Of a stretch of 64,000 nucleotides of DNA, positions 34,668 to 46,035 are shown piece after piece. The position numbers and the translations under genes are program-made. The DNA is from Streptomyces sp. SM10 (GTDB taxonomy: Bacteria > Actinomycetota > Actinomycetes > Streptomycetales > Streptomycetaceae). Position 1 is the stretch's first letter, and each line of letters starts with the position of its first letter. The stretch spans positions 14,063 to 78,062 of the forward strand of contig NZ_NEUF01000194.1 in the NCBI RefSeq assembly GCF_002910915.1, in the 5' to 3' direction. The notes under the pieces were generated by a model that was not told where the DNA came from, did no database searches, and saw nothing but the letters and a program-made list of their open reading frames with translations.

Positions 34668-35666
34668 ATGATCGTGACGACGGGTACAACGGTACGCAGC
34701 GAGGACTTCTCCACCCGCACGGACGGTACGCCGGTCCGGCGCTGGACCCTGGAACGCGGGGACACCCGGGTGCGGGTGCTGACGTACGGCGCCGTGGTGC
34801 AGTCCGTCGTGGTGCCCGGGAGGGACGGTGCCCGCGCCGAGGTGGCCCTGGGGCTGCCGGACGTCAAGGGGTACGAGGCGCAGCCCGGCCCGTACTTCGG
34901 CGCCGTGGTCGGCCGGTACGCGAACCGGATCGGCGGCGGGTCGTTCGTCCTGGACGGGCGTACGCACCGGGTGACGCGGAACGAGGGCCGCAACACCCTG
35001 CACGGCGGTGAGCGGGGCTTCGACAAGCGCGTCTGGGACGCCGAGGAGGTGCCGGGCGGAGTGCGGCTCCGCCTGGTGTCCGAGGACGGCGAGGAGGGCT
35101 TCCCGGGGCGGCTGGCGGTGTCGGTGACGTACACCCTGGACGAGGACGGAGCGCTGCGGATCGCCTACCGGGCGACGACGGACGCACCGACCGTGGTGAA
35201 CCTGACGAATCACACGTACTGGAATCTGGCAGGCGCCGGGAGCGGGAGCGCGCTGGGTCACGAGCTGCGGCTCGCGGCGGGGCGGATCACCCCGGGGGAC
35301 GAGAAGTCGATCCCCACGGGGGAGTTCCTTCCGGTGGACGGCACCCGGTACGACTTCCGGGAGCCGAAGCCGGTGGGTCCCGGCTACGACACGAACTACG
35401 AGCTGGAGGAGACCGGCGGGGAGCCGGTCGCCGAGCTGTACGACCCGGCGTCCGGACGCCTGCTGACGGTCCGCACGACGGAGCCGGGGCTCCAGCTCTA
35501 CACCGCCGACCACCTCGGCGGGGATCCCTTCGTGCCGTGCGCCGGGATCGCCCTGGAGACGCAGCACTTCCCCGACGCGCCGAACCGCCCGGAGTTCCCG
35601 GGCACGGTGCTGCGCCCGGGCGAGGAGTTCGCCTCGACGACGGTGTACGGCTTCTCCGTGCGCTGA
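34668..35666 (+). CDS. galM: Aldose 1-epimerase (cytoplasmic mutarotase)
   Basis: 332 residues, no signal peptide. Landmarks: active-site Arg in VVGRYANRI, His in NLTNHTYWNL, Asp in the Y-D-T-N-Y region (usually D-H-x-Y/F) and the catalytic Glu in ALETQHFPDAPN. It interconverts alpha and beta aldoses. Starts 5 nt after the GDSL gene. A Tat-exported relative lies at 46036. In this copy the residue usually written as D-H-N-Y reads D-T-N-Y, a change that may alter substrate preference. Confidence 0.93.
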   Translation: MIVTTGTTVRSEDFSTRTDGTPVRRWTLERGDTRVRVLTYGAVVQSVVVPGRDGARAEVALGLPDVKGYEAQPGPYFGAVVGRYANRIGGGSFVLDGRTHRVTRNEGRNTLHGGERGFDKRVWDAEEVPGGVRLRLVSEDGEEGFPGRLAVSVTYTLDEDGALRIAYRATTDAPTVVNLTNHTYWNLAGAGSGSALGHELRLAAGRITPGDEKSIPTGEFLPVDGTRYDFREPKPVGPGYDTNYELEETGGEPVAELYDPASGRLLTVRTTEPGLQLYTADHLGGDPFVPCAGIALETQHFPDAPNRPEFPGTVLRPGEEFASTTVYGFSVR

Positions 35667-35791
35667 GACCCAACTCCCCCTGTTCCGGCTCGTGTCAACA
35701 CCGGACGACCAAGATCACCAGCGGGTGAATCAGGGCGGTGGGCGCGCGTCCGCGACGCTCCCGGCCGGTCCCGCACAGCAGGGTGATCACC

Positions 35792-37723
35792 ATGATTTCA
35801 CCTGTTGACGAACCGTCACCCGCCCTGCCGTCCCGCCGGTCCCTGATCGCGGGCGCCACCGCCGGAGCTGCGGCGCTCGCCGTGACCGCCGCCGCCCCGT
35901 CCTCGAGGGCGGCGGCGCCACGGGCCGCCGCCGCGCCGGGGGCGGCGCCCGGCTCCGACTGGGACGCCTGCCTCACCGTCGCCCGCGCCATCCTCGTACG
36001 CGACGGGAACGACAAGGACCTGGTGCCCGGTTACCGCGAGGTCCTCCTGGACAAGGGCCTGCCCCGTACCCGTGCCGCGCGCAAGAAGGTGCTGGTCGTC
36101 GGTGCGGGGCCGGCCGGACTCACTGCGGCGCGACTCCTCCACGAGGCCGGCCACACCGTCACCGTGATCGAGGCCAACGGCAACCGTGTCGGCGGACGGA
36201 TCAAGACCTTCCGGGCAGGCGGCCACGAGCAGTCCGACCCGCCCTTCGCCGATCCGAAGCAGTACGCCGAGGCCGGCGCGATGCGCATCCCGGACAGCCA
36301 CCCGCTGGTCACCGGGCTCATGGCCGGTCTCGGGCTGAAGACCCGCCGCTTCCACCTGGTCGACGTCGATGCCGATGGGCGTCCCGCCAACCGCACCTGG
36401 ATCCACGTCAACGGCGTCCGGGTCCGCCGCACCGACTACGCCGCGAAGCCTCAGGCGGTCAACCGCTCCTTCGGCGTGCCCGCCGCCTACGAGAACACGC
36501 CCGCCTCGCAGATCGTGCGGGACGCGTTCGCCCCCGTGCGCAAGGAGATCGAGGGCAAGGAGGGGACGGCCCTGGTCGAGGGCTGGGCGACGGTGCTCCA
36601 GCGGTACGGGCACTTCTCGATGTTCCGGTACATGACCGAGGTGGCCAAGCTGGACGAGCGCACCGTCGACCTCATCGGCACCGTCGAGAACATGACCTCG
36701 CGCCTCCATCTCGCTTTCCTGCACAGCTTCATCGGAGCTTCGCTGATCAGCCCGGCGACCTCCTTCTTCGAACTGCCCGACGGCACCGCGACCCTGGTCG
36801 ACGCCATGTACGCGCAGGTGAAGGACCTGGTGCACCTGGATCGCCGGGCCACCCGGATCAGCCACACCGAGGACGGGGTGAGCGTCGAGACGGTCTCCGA
36901 GGGCCGGGGCGGCCCCGTCGTCCGGGAGACGTTCACCGGCGACCGGGCGATCATCACGGTGCCCTTCTCCGGGTTGCGGCACCTCCCGGTGACGCCCGCT
37001 CTCTCGTACCGCAAGCGCCGGGCGATCACCGAGGTGCACTACGACGCGGCGACCAAGGTGCTGCTCGAATTCAGCCGCCGCTGGTGGGAGTTCGACGAGA
37101 CGGACTGGAGGCGTGAACTGGGGGCGGTGCGGCCGGGGCTGTACGAGGAGTACCGGACGGGCAAGGCCCCGGCCGACGGTTCGCTGCTGGGCGCGCACCC
37201 TTCCGTCCCGCGCGGCCACATCCCGCCCGACCAGCGGGTGCACTACGCGGCCTTCCGCTCCACCGACCGCGACCAGCCCGAGGCGGCCCACGTCATCGGC
37301 GGCGGCTCGGTGACCGACAACGCCAACCGCTTCATCTACCAGCCCTCGCATCCGGTCGAGGGCAGCGAGGGCGGGGTACTGCTCGCCTCCTACAGCTGGG
37401 CCGACGACGCCCTGAAGTGGGACTCGCTGGACGACGACGAGCGCTACCCGCACACCCTGGGCGGCGTCCAGGACGTGTACGGGCAGCGCGTCGAGGTGTT
37501 CTACACGGGCGTCGGCCGCACCCAGTCCTGGATGCGTGACCCCTACGCGTACGGGGAGGCGTCGGTGCTCCTGCCCGGCCAGCACACCGAGCTCTTCCCT
37601 GATGTCCGCACCCCTGAGGGGCCGCTGCACTTCGCCGGCTGCCACACGTCCGTCAAGCCCGCCTGGATCGAGGGCGCGCTGGAGTCGGCGGTCAGGACCG
37701 CGCTGGAGGTCCACAGCGGCTGA
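35792..37723 (+). CDS. Tat-exported flavin L-amino-acid oxidase, L-glutamate-oxidase-like
   Basis: 643 residues. Twin-arginine signal S-R-R-S-L-I-A-G with hydrophobic stretch (residues 14-38), then a Pro/Ala linker and the FAD site [17 protein letters not shown] plus [10 protein letters not shown]. Several stretches match what I remember of Streptomyces L-glutamate oxidase: [49 protein letters not shown] and the FAD-binding end [19 protein letters not shown]. It would deaminate an L-amino acid with release of hydrogen peroxide outside the cell. Glutamate specificity is not proven by sequence. ATG 35792 preceded by GGGTGA. Confidence 0.9.
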   Translation: MISPVDEPSPALPSRRSLIAGATAGAAALAVTAAAPSSRAAAPRAAAAPGAAPGSDWDACLTVARAILVRDGNDKDLVPGYREVLLDKGLPRTRAARKKVLVVGAGPAGLTAARLLHEAGHTVTVIEANGNRVGGRIKTFRAGGHEQSDPPFADPKQYAEAGAMRIPDSHPLVTGLMAGLGLKTRRFHLVDVDADGRPANRTWIHVNGVRVRRTDYAAKPQAVNRSFGVPAAYENTPASQIVRDAFAPVRKEIEGKEGTALVEGWATVLQRYGHFSMFRYMTEVAKLDERTVDLIGTVENMTSRLHLAFLHSFIGASLISPATSFFELPDGTATLVDAMYAQVKDLVHLDRRATRISHTEDGVSVETVSEGRGGPVVRETFTGDRAIITVPFSGLRHLPVTPALSYRKRRAITEVHYDAATKVLLEFSRRWWEFDETDWRRELGAVRPGLYEEYRTGKAPADGSLLGAHPSVPRGHIPPDQRVHYAAFRSTDRDQPEAAHVIGGGSVTDNANRFIYQPSHPVEGSEGGVLLASYSWADDALKWDSLDDDERYPHTLGGVQDVYGQRVEVFYTGVGRTQSWMRDPYAYGEASVLLPGQHTELFPDVRTPEGPLHFAGCHTSVKPAWIEGALESAVRTALEVHSG

Positions 37724-37729
37724 CCCCGG

Positions 37730-37761
37730 CGGGCTGCCGGACCGGCCGGTCCGGCAGCCCG
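37730..37761. terminator. Perfect 32-bp palindrome between convergent genes
   Basis: CGGGCTGCCGGACCGG followed directly by its reverse complement; fills the 39-bp gap between the oxidase stop and the EI24 protein stop. Serves both genes as terminator. Confidence 0.85.
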
Positions 37762-37762
37762 C

Positions 37763-38554
37763 TCAGTCCTTGTGCAGGGTGTACGGCGAGGACGGGACCG
37801 GCTCCGGGCCGGCCACGGGAGGCGCGGTGAGCTCGCGCGCCATCAGCGTGGCCCCCGCGACGGCACCCGGCATCAGGAGCACGGCGACGAACGGCACGAG
37901 GAAGGCCAGCGCGAGGGGGACGCCGAAGCCCAGGACCATCGAGCGCCGGCCCCGAAGCAGCGTGAGCCGGTCCTTCAGGACCATGCCCCGGCGCTGGAGG
38001 GCGACGGCGGTGAGCTCCTCGGAGAGGAAGTAGCCGGAGACGCAAAAACCGAGGACGGGGACCACGGTCTGCCCGATGACGGGGACGAAGCCGAGGGCGA
38101 AGAGCAGGATGCCGTAGACCGCGACGCGCAGCAGGATGCGGACGGAGTCGCGGGCGGAGATCCACAGCTCGCGCCAGAAGGGCAGGCCCGACTCGGGTAC
38201 CTCGCCGCCCTCGGTGCGGTCGACCTCCTCGGAGAGCGACTCGTAGAACGGCTGGCCGACCAGCAGGGTCACCGCGGTGAAGGTGATGACCGCGAGGAAT
38301 ATCCCGAGCACGAAGGTCAGGACGACCAGGGTGTTGCGGAGCAGTCCGAGCCAGGGCGAGGACCAGTCGTCGGCGAACGGGGTCGCCCAGCCGACGAAGT
38401 CGTCGGCGCCGTAGCCCAGGCCGACGAGCGCGCCCGCGTAGACGACGAGGGTGATCAGTGCGGGCAGCAGGCCGAATCCGAACCACCTGCCGTGCCCGAA
38501 GGCCCAGCGCTGGCCCTTGACCAAGTAACCGAAACCCGCCCCGAGATCACTCAT
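37763..38554 (-). CDS. EI24/CysZ-like membrane protein
   Basis: 263 residues with about five to six helices. Family start SDLGAGFGYLVKGQRWAFGHGRWFGFGLLPALI and the central GQPFYESLSEEVDR signature identify the EI24/CysZ domain, in E. coli a sulfate importer. In Streptomyces the physiological role is not established and there are no sulfur genes around. Start at ATG 38554, the first Met of the domain; a longer reading has no RBS. Confidence 0.88.
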   Translation of the reverse strand: MSDLGAGFGYLVKGQRWAFGHGRWFGFGLLPALITLVVYAGALVGLGYGADDFVGWATPFADDWSSPWLGLLRNTLVVLTFVLGIFLAVITFTAVTLLVGQPFYESLSEEVDRTEGGEVPESGLPFWRELWISARDSVRILLRVAVYGILLFALGFVPVIGQTVVPVLGFCVSGYFLSEELTAVALQRRGMVLKDRLTLLRGRRSMVLGFGVPLALAFLVPFVAVLLMPGAVAGATLMARELTAPPVAGPEPVPSSPYTLHKD

Positions 38555-38616
38555 GACCTCAGCGTACTTGCGCGAACCATTGACACGTCCCCGGGCCCGA
38601 ATTACGGTCACGCCAG

Positions 38617-38658
38617 CATTTCGAACGAGTGACGAAATACCGAACACGAAATACGGAA
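38617..38658 (+). promoter_or_regulatory. Operator cluster of the sugar island (two CGAAATACSGAA copies)
   Basis: CGAAATACCGAA at 38633-38644 and CGAAATACGGAA at 38647-38658, 14 bp apart, next to the inverted repeat ATTTCG-N9-CGAAAT (38618-38638). The left part CATTTCGAACGAGTGA is nearly repeated in front of the arabinofuranosidase gene (49791-49806, minus strand). Lies 21 nt before the dehydratase start. Confidence 0.75.
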
Positions 38659-38678
38659 CACGTGGAGAGGCAACACCC

Positions 38679-39833
38679 GTGCGCATCACCGGAATCAGCA
38701 CGCATGTCGTCGGCACGCCCTGGCGCAATCTCACCTACGTCCAGGTGCACACCGACGAGGGCCTCACCGGGGTCGGCGAGACCCGGATGCTGGGCCGCAC
38801 GGACGCGCTGCTCGGCTATCTGCGGGAAGCGTCGGCCAACCACATCAACGGCTCCGACCCGTTCGCGATCGAGGACCTCGTCCGCCGGATGAAGTACGGC
38901 GACTACGGGCGGGCCGGGGAGATCGTGATGTCCGGCATCGCGGTCATCGAGATGGCCTGCTGGGACATCAAGGGCAAGGCGCTCGGTGTCCCCGTCTGGC
39001 AGCTGCTCGGCGGGAAGGTCACCGACCGGGTCAAGGCCTACGCCAACGGCTGGTACACCACCGAACGCACCCCGGAGGCCTACCACAAGGCGGCCCAGGG
39101 AGTCGTGGAGCGCGGCTACCGGGCCCTGAAGATCGACCCCTTCGGTACGGGCCACTTCGAGCTCGGCCACGAGGAGACCCGCTACGCCGTCTCCCTCATC
39201 GAGGCCGTGCGGGACGCCATCGGCCCCGACACCGAGCTGATGCTGGAGATGCACGGGCGGTTCAGCCCGTCGACCGCGGTGCGGATCGCCCGCGAGATGG
39301 CGCCGTTCAAGCCGGCGTGGCTGGAGGAGCCGGTGCCGCCGGAGAACCTCAAGGCGCTGAGCAGGGTGGCGGACAAGGTCGACCTGCCGATCGCGACGGG
39401 TGAGCGCATCCACGACCGGATCGAGTTCCGTGAGCTCTTCGAGTCGGGCGCCGCCGACATCATCCAGCCGGACGTCGGCCACATCGGCGGCATCCTGGAG
39501 ACCCGCAAGCTCGCGGCGACCGCGGAGACCCACTACACGCTGATCGCCCCGCACAACGTGGGCGGTTCGGTGCTGACCGCGGCCAGCCTCCAGGTCGCCG
39601 GCTGCACCCCGAACTTCAAGATCCTTGAACACTTCAACGACTTCGCGGACGCGGACATCAAGAAGGTCGTCAAGGGCGCCCCGGCCGTCGACCCCGCCAC
39701 CGGCTGCTTCGAGCTCTCCGACGCCCCCGGGCTCGGCGTGGAGCTGGACGTGGACGCGGCGGCGGAGTTCCCGCAGCAGCAGGCGCGGTTCGACCTGTGG
39801 GCGGACGGCTGGGAGAAGAGGCAGCCCAAGTGA
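38679..39833 (+). CDS. Enolase-superfamily sugar-acid dehydratase (mandelate racemase/muconate lactonizing type)
   Basis: 384 residues. Capping domain N-terminal, then the barrel with K-I-D after strand 2 (LKIDPFG), metal ligands E/D in LMLEMHGRFS, E-E-P in AWLEEPVPP and E in TGERIHDR, then D-V-G-H-I-G-G and the late His in APHNVGGS. The H-G-R and A-P-H-N arrangement resembles galactonate/gluconate-type dehydratases. It would turn an aldonic acid into a 2-keto-3-deoxy acid. GTG 38679 follows GTGGAGAGG. Overlaps the next gene by 4 nt. Confidence 0.88.
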   Translation: MRITGISTHVVGTPWRNLTYVQVHTDEGLTGVGETRMLGRTDALLGYLREASANHINGSDPFAIEDLVRRMKYGDYGRAGEIVMSGIAVIEMACWDIKGKALGVPVWQLLGGKVTDRVKAYANGWYTTERTPEAYHKAAQGVVERGYRALKIDPFGTGHFELGHEETRYAVSLIEAVRDAIGPDTELMLEMHGRFSPSTAVRIAREMAPFKPAWLEEPVPPENLKALSRVADKVDLPIATGERIHDRIEFRELFESGAADIIQPDVGHIGGILETRKLAATAETHYTLIAPHNVGGSVLTAASLQVAGCTPNFKILEHFNDFADADIKKVVKGAPAVDPATGCFELSDAPGLGVELDVDAAAEFPQQQARFDLWADGWEKRQPK

Positions 39834-40849
39834 GCACCCACTCCCGCTCGTTGAACGTCGAGCGCCCCGGCATTCACCGGCTGACCGAGGGGCCGGTCCC
39901 GGAGCCGGGCCCCGGCGAGGTCAGGGTGCGGGTCGCCGCGGCCGGGATCTGCATGAGCGACCGCGAGGTGTACGACGGCCACCGCGACGCCGCCTACGTG
40001 CGCTACCCCGTCGTGCCGGGTCACGAGTGGTCGGGAACCGTCGACGCGGTGGGCGAGGGCGTCGATCCGGCGCTGACCGGCCGCCGCACGGTCGCCGAGG
40101 GCTTCCGGGCGTGCGGGCGCTGCGAGCGGTGCAGGTCCGGGGAGACCTCCCTGTGCACGGCGGGCTACGACGAGACGGGGTTCACCCGCCCCGGGGCCTT
40201 CGCCGACCACCTGGTGATCCCGGCGCGGCTGCTGCACCCGCTGGCCGACGACGCCGACCTGCGGGCCGCGGCCCTGCTGGAGCCGGCCGCGGTGATCGCG
40301 GCGGCCGTACGGGCGGGGGCTCCCGAGCCCGGCGAGCGGATCGCGGTGGTGGGGGCGGGCACCCTCGGCCTGCTCGCGGTCCAGTTGCTGGCGGCGGTGT
40401 CGCCCGCGGAGCTCACCGTGATCGACCCGAGGCGGGAACGCGCCTCGCTGGCCCTGGGCTTCGGGGCGGACGAGGCCAGGGTCCCGGAGGAGGCCGAGAA
40501 GGTGCGGGGCCGCTACGACCTGGTCGTGGAGACGGCCGGAGCGCCGTCCACCGCGGCGGACGCGTGCCTGCTGGCGCGGCGCGGCGGACGGGTGGTGCTG
40601 ACCGGGATGTTCGCCCCGGGCGCCGTGGGCATCGACCCGGTGCATCTGTCGCTGAGCCAGCTCACCGTGCGCAGCGTATTCGGCGCGTCCTCGGCGGCCT
40701 GGTCCTACGCCGTGCGGGCGTTCACGGCCGGGCTGCTCGATCCGGCGCCGCTGGTCACCCACGAGTTCCCGCTGGAGCGGTTCGCCGAGGCGGTGGCGCT
40801 GGTGGGGTCCGGGAATCCGGAGACCGGGAAGGTGCTGCTGCGGCCGTGA
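39830..40849 (+). CDS. Zinc-dependent sugar/alcohol dehydrogenase (MDR)
   Basis: 339 residues, coupled to the dehydratase by a GTGA overlap. Catalytic zinc ligands: Cys in GICMSD, His-Glu in VPGHEWSG and Glu in LEPAAV; structural zinc cysteines in C-G-R-C-E-R-C-(x)7-C. NAD-binding loop V-V-G-A-G-T-L-G. Probably oxidises the sugar (or a downstream hydroxy acid) in the pathway of the dehydratase. Sorbitol/threonine dehydrogenase-like; the exact substrate is open. Confidence 0.92.
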   Translation: MSTHSRSLNVERPGIHRLTEGPVPEPGPGEVRVRVAAAGICMSDREVYDGHRDAAYVRYPVVPGHEWSGTVDAVGEGVDPALTGRRTVAEGFRACGRCERCRSGETSLCTAGYDETGFTRPGAFADHLVIPARLLHPLADDADLRAAALLEPAAVIAAAVRAGAPEPGERIAVVGAGTLGLLAVQLLAAVSPAELTVIDPRRERASLALGFGADEARVPEEAEKVRGRYDLVVETAGAPSTAADACLLARRGGRVVLTGMFAPGAVGIDPVHLSLSQLTVRSVFGASSAAWSYAVRAFTAGLLDPAPLVTHEFPLERFAEAVALVGSGNPETGKVLLRP

Positions 40850-40933
40850 CGGGCCCGCCCTGATCCGTGCGCCGGCACGGCGGCGCCCTGACCGCCTCCG
40901 CACCGGTGCACGCCCAATGATCCGAATGTCGTC

Positions 40934-40945
40934 CGAAATACCGAA
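40934..40945 (+). promoter_or_regulatory. Third copy of the sugar-island motif
   Basis: CGAAATACCGAA, identical to 38633-38644, followed by CATGAA where the first has CACGAA (16 of 17 positions agree). Located 16-27 nt before the GTG of the gene at 40961, probably over its promoter. Confidence 0.8.
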
Positions 40946-40960
40946 CATGAAGGACCAGTC

Positions 40961-41944
40961 GTGAACGACGCCCCTGTCTCCTCCTCCGGTGCCGCCGGCG
41001 CCCGCCGTCCGGGTGACGCCGCGCTCACCGCGCTCGGTCTCGGCCCGGCACCCCTGTCCCCGGCCGACACCTCCCCGCACTCCTTCCCCGGCGGGGGAAG
41101 CTGGCGCACCGAGGTGCCGTCCGTGGAGGGCCCGGAAGCCCTCGGTGTCGTGCTCAAGGAGTCCGCGAGGCTCGACGTCCCGGTCCACCGGATCAGCCAG
41201 GGCAGCGGCATCTGGATGCTGACCGACGCGGAGATCACCGAGATGGTGGAGGGCTGCGCCGAACGGGACATCGAGCTCTGTCTGTTCACGGGGCCGCGCG
41301 GCACCTGGGACACCGGCGCATCGGTCCGCACCGACTCCGGCGGCGCCGGGCTGCGCGCCCGCGGCCAGGACGCCCTGGCCGGCTGCGTGGAGGACGCGCT
41401 GCGCGCCACGGGACTGGGGGTGAAGTGCCTGCTCGTGGCCGACGAGGGCGTGCTCTGGACCCTGCACCGGCTGCGCGCGCAGGGCGCGCTGCCCGCGGAC
41501 ACCACCTTCAAGGTGTCGGCGCTCATCGGGCCGGTGAACCCGGCCTCGTACGCCGTCTTCGAGCAGCTCGGCGCCGACTCGATCAATATCCCCTCCGACC
41601 TGACGCTCGCTCAGTTCACCGAGATACGGCGGGTGTCGAGGGCCCCGATGGATCTCTACATCGAGGCGCCGGACGATCTCGGCGGCTACGTGCGGATGTA
41701 CGAGGTCGCCGAACTGATCCGGCGCGGCGCACCGCTCTACCTGAAGTTCGGCCTCTCCAAGTCGCCCGGGATCTATCCGTACGGCCAGCACCTGCGGGAG
41801 CTGGCCCTGTCCACCGCCAAGGAGCGGGTGCGGCGCGGGCGGCTCGCACTGGACCTCCTCGCACGGCACGGGGCGGACGGGGGCATGGCCCCTCTCGGCA
41901 GCCGACTGCCGGGCCCGCTCGGCCGGTTCGAGATCTCGTCATAA
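40961..41944 (+). CDS. Uncharacterised protein, U32-peptidase-like barrel, in sugar island
   Basis: 327 residues, no signal peptide, no TM. After a Pro/Ala-rich 60-residue lead the chain shows alternating strands and helices: VHRISQGSGIWMLTDAEI, IELCLFTGPRGTWDTG, GVKCLLVADEGVLWTL, FKVSALIGPVNPASYAVFEQLGADSIN, MDLYIEAPDDLGGYVRMYE and LYLKFGLSKS, as expected for a TIM barrel with acidic residues at strand ends. This layout recalls peptidase U32 domains and some aldolases; similarity is weak. It has its own copy of the island motif in front and is followed by the sugar-importer operon, so an enzyme for a sugar-acid intermediate is plausible. GTG 40961 with AAGGA. Confidence 0.72.
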   Translation: MNDAPVSSSGAAGARRPGDAALTALGLGPAPLSPADTSPHSFPGGGSWRTEVPSVEGPEALGVVLKESARLDVPVHRISQGSGIWMLTDAEITEMVEGCAERDIELCLFTGPRGTWDTGASVRTDSGGAGLRARGQDALAGCVEDALRATGLGVKCLLVADEGVLWTLHRLRAQGALPADTTFKVSALIGPVNPASYAVFEQLGADSINIPSDLTLAQFTEIRRVSRAPMDLYIEAPDDLGGYVRMYEVAELIRRGAPLYLKFGLSKSPGIYPYGQHLRELALSTAKERVRRGRLALDLLARHGADGGMAPLGSRLPGPLGRFEISS

Positions 41945-42074
41945 CGTTCCGGAAACAGCCTCCCCAAAAGAAGACAGAGCCGCGCAGAATCCCACACACC
42001 TGTTCTCGGTCGAGCCGCCCCCAGCATTCCGGCGTCGACGGACCGAGCCATGACACACATCAAGGATGATGACC

Positions 42075-43184
42075 ATGCGCAACCGCAGAGCCGCACTCGC
42101 CGCCATAGCCTCCACCGCCACGCTCGCCCTCGCCCTGACCGCCTGCGGCCAGAACAGCGAAGGCGGCGGCGAGGAGAAGAAGGGAGGCAGCGAAGGCGCC
42201 ACCATCGGCGTCGCCATGCCGACCAAGTCCTCCGAGCGCTGGATATCCGACGGCGCCAACGTCGTGAAGGAGCTCAAGGCCAAGGGCTACAAGACCAAGC
42301 TGGTCTACGGTGAGGACGACCCGGACCAGCAGGTCTCGCAGATCGAGAACATGATCACGCAGGGCGTGGACGCCCTGATCGTCGCGGCGATCGACAACAA
42401 GTCGCTCAACAACGTGATGCAGCAGGCGAAGGACGCCGACATCCCGGTCATCTCCTACGACCGGCTGATCCTCGGCACCGAGAACGTCGACTACTACGCC
42501 TCGTTCGACAACGAGAAGGTCGGCGAGCTCCAGGGCGGCTACATCGCGGAGAAGCTCGGCCTGAAGGAGGGCAAGAAGGGCCCCTTCAACATCGAGCTGT
42601 TCGCCGGATCCAACGACGACAACAACACCAAGTACTTCTTCCAGGGCGCGATGAACGTCCTCCAGCCGTACATCGACAAGGGCGAGCTGGTCGTCAGGTC
42701 CAAGCAGACCGCCCTCAACCAGGTCACCACCCTGCGCTGGGACGGCGGCACCGCGCAGAAGCGCATGGACGACCTGCTGACCTCCAGCTACCGCAGCGCC
42801 CGGGTCGACGCGGTGCTCTCGCCGTACGACGGCATCTCCATCGGCATCCTGTCCGCCCTGAAGTCGGACGGCTACGGCACCGCGGCGAAGGCGATGCCGG
42901 TGGTCACGGGCCAGGACGCGGAGCTCGCCTCCGTGAAGTCGATCATCGCGGGTGAGCAGACGCAGACCGTCTACAAGGACCTGCGCAAGCTCGCCAAGGT
43001 CGCCACGAACATGGTCGACGCGGCGCTGAACGACAAGAAGCCCGAACTCAACGACACCAAGTCGTACGACAACGGCTCCAAGGTCGTCCCCGCCTTCCTG
43101 CTGCAGCCGGTCAGCGTCGACAAGGCGAACTACAAGGAGGCCCTCATCGACGACGGCTACTACAGCGAGAACGACCTCAAGTAA
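42075..43184 (+). CDS. chvE: Sugar-binding lipoprotein of a ChvE-type ABC importer
   Basis: 369 residues. ATG 42075 has AAGGA 8 nt upstream, better than ATG 42066 that overlaps it. Lipobox L-A-L-T-A-C (Cys27). The periplasmic-binding fold of the ChvE/multiple-monosaccharide family is evident: [69 protein letters not shown] and [14 protein letters not shown]. First of three importer genes, followed by ATPase and permease. ChvE proteins bind galactose, arabinose, glucose, xylose and galacturonate. Confidence 0.94.
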   Translation: MRNRRAALAAIASTATLALALTACGQNSEGGGEEKKGGSEGATIGVAMPTKSSERWISDGANVVKELKAKGYKTKLVYGEDDPDQQVSQIENMITQGVDALIVAAIDNKSLNNVMQQAKDADIPVISYDRLILGTENVDYYASFDNEKVGELQGGYIAEKLGLKEGKKGPFNIELFAGSNDDNNTKYFFQGAMNVLQPYIDKGELVVRSKQTALNQVTTLRWDGGTAQKRMDDLLTSSYRSARVDAVLSPYDGISIGILSALKSDGYGTAAKAMPVVTGQDAELASVKSIIAGEQTQTVYKDLRKLAKVATNMVDAALNDKKPELNDTKSYDNGSKVVPAFLLQPVSVDKANYKEALIDDGYYSENDLK

Positions 43185-43216
43185 CCGGGCCCCCTCAAGG
43201 ATTGGAAGGCGAGACC

Positions 43217-44763
<1,547 letters not shown>

Positions 44764-44767
<4 letters not shown>

Positions 44768-46008
44768 GCACGGACGTGACCGACAGGACCCCGGCCCCCG
44801 CGCCGTCGGGCGGAGGCAAACCGGCCGCCGGCGGCGGACTGCTGCAGCTGATGCTGGACGGCATGCGCCGCAACATGCGGCAGTACGGCATGCTGATGGC
44901 CCTCGGCCTGATCGTGGTGCTGTTCGCGGTGTGGTCGGGCGGTGACCTGCTGCTGCCGCGCAACGTCTCCAACCTGGTGCTGCAGAACAGCTACATCCTG
45001 ATCCTGGCGATCGGCATGATGCTGGTCATCATCGCCGGGCACATCGACCTCTCCGTAGGGTCGCTGACCGCGTTCATCGGCGCGATGTCCGCCGTGCTGA
45101 TGGTCGAGCACGATCTCTCCTGGCCGCTCGCGGTGGTGCTGTGCCTGGCCATCGGCGCGGTCGCGGGCTCCGTGCAGGGCTTCTTCATCGCCTACCTCGG
45201 CATACCGTCCTTCATCGTCACCCTCGCGGGCATGCTGCTCTTCCGCGGTCTGACCGAGATCGTCCTGAAGGGCCAGACCCTCGGCCCGTTCCCGAAGGGC
45301 CTGCAGAAGGTCGCCAACGGCTTCCTGCCCGAGGTCGGCCCGAACACGAACTACCACAACCTCACCCTCCTGCTGGGCTTCGCCCTGATCGCCTTCGTGG
45401 TGATCCAGGAGATCCGCGACCGCAAGCGGCAGCAGGAGTTCGCCCTCGACGTGCCGCCGGCCAAGCTGTTCCTGCTGAAGCTGGTCGCGCTCGTCTCGGC
45501 GATCCTCGTCGTCACGCTGCTGCTCGCCAGCTACAAGGGCGCGCCGGTCGTGCTGCTGATCCTCGGTGTGCTGGTCGTCGGGTTCGGCTACCTGATGCGC
45601 AACGCGATCATCGGCCGCCACATCTACGCCATCGGCGGCAACCTTCCCGCGGCGAAGCTGTCGGGCGTGAAGGACAAGAAGGTCACCTTCCTGGTCTTCC
45701 TGAACATGGGCATGCTCGCGGCCCTGGCGGGCCTGGTCTTCGCCGCCCGCTTCAACGCGGCCTCGCCCAAGGCCGGCCTCAACTTCGAGCTGGAGGCCAT
45801 CGCCGCCTCGTTCATCGGCGGCGCGTCGATGAGCGGCGGCGTCGGCACGGTCCTCGGCGCGATCATCGGTGGCCTGGTCCTGGGCGTGCTGAACAACGGA
45901 ATGAACCTCGTCGGCATCGGCACCGACTGGCAGCAGGTCATCAAGGGAGCGGTGCTGCTGGCCGCGGTCGGCTTCGACGTCTGGAACAAGCGCAAGGTCG
46001 GTTCGTAA
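44764..46008 (+). CDS. mmsB: Sugar ABC importer permease (GguB/MmsB type)
   Basis: 414 residues, about ten helices. Contains the BPD_transp_2 signature: [38 protein letters not shown], and [56 protein letters not shown] near the end. Coupled to the ATPase by ATGA overlap. A 27-nt gap leads to the exported mutarotase. Length is that of the GguB/XylH-like subfamily. Confidence 0.96.
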
Positions 46009-46035
46009 CACCCCTTCCCACGACAGGAGTTGTTC

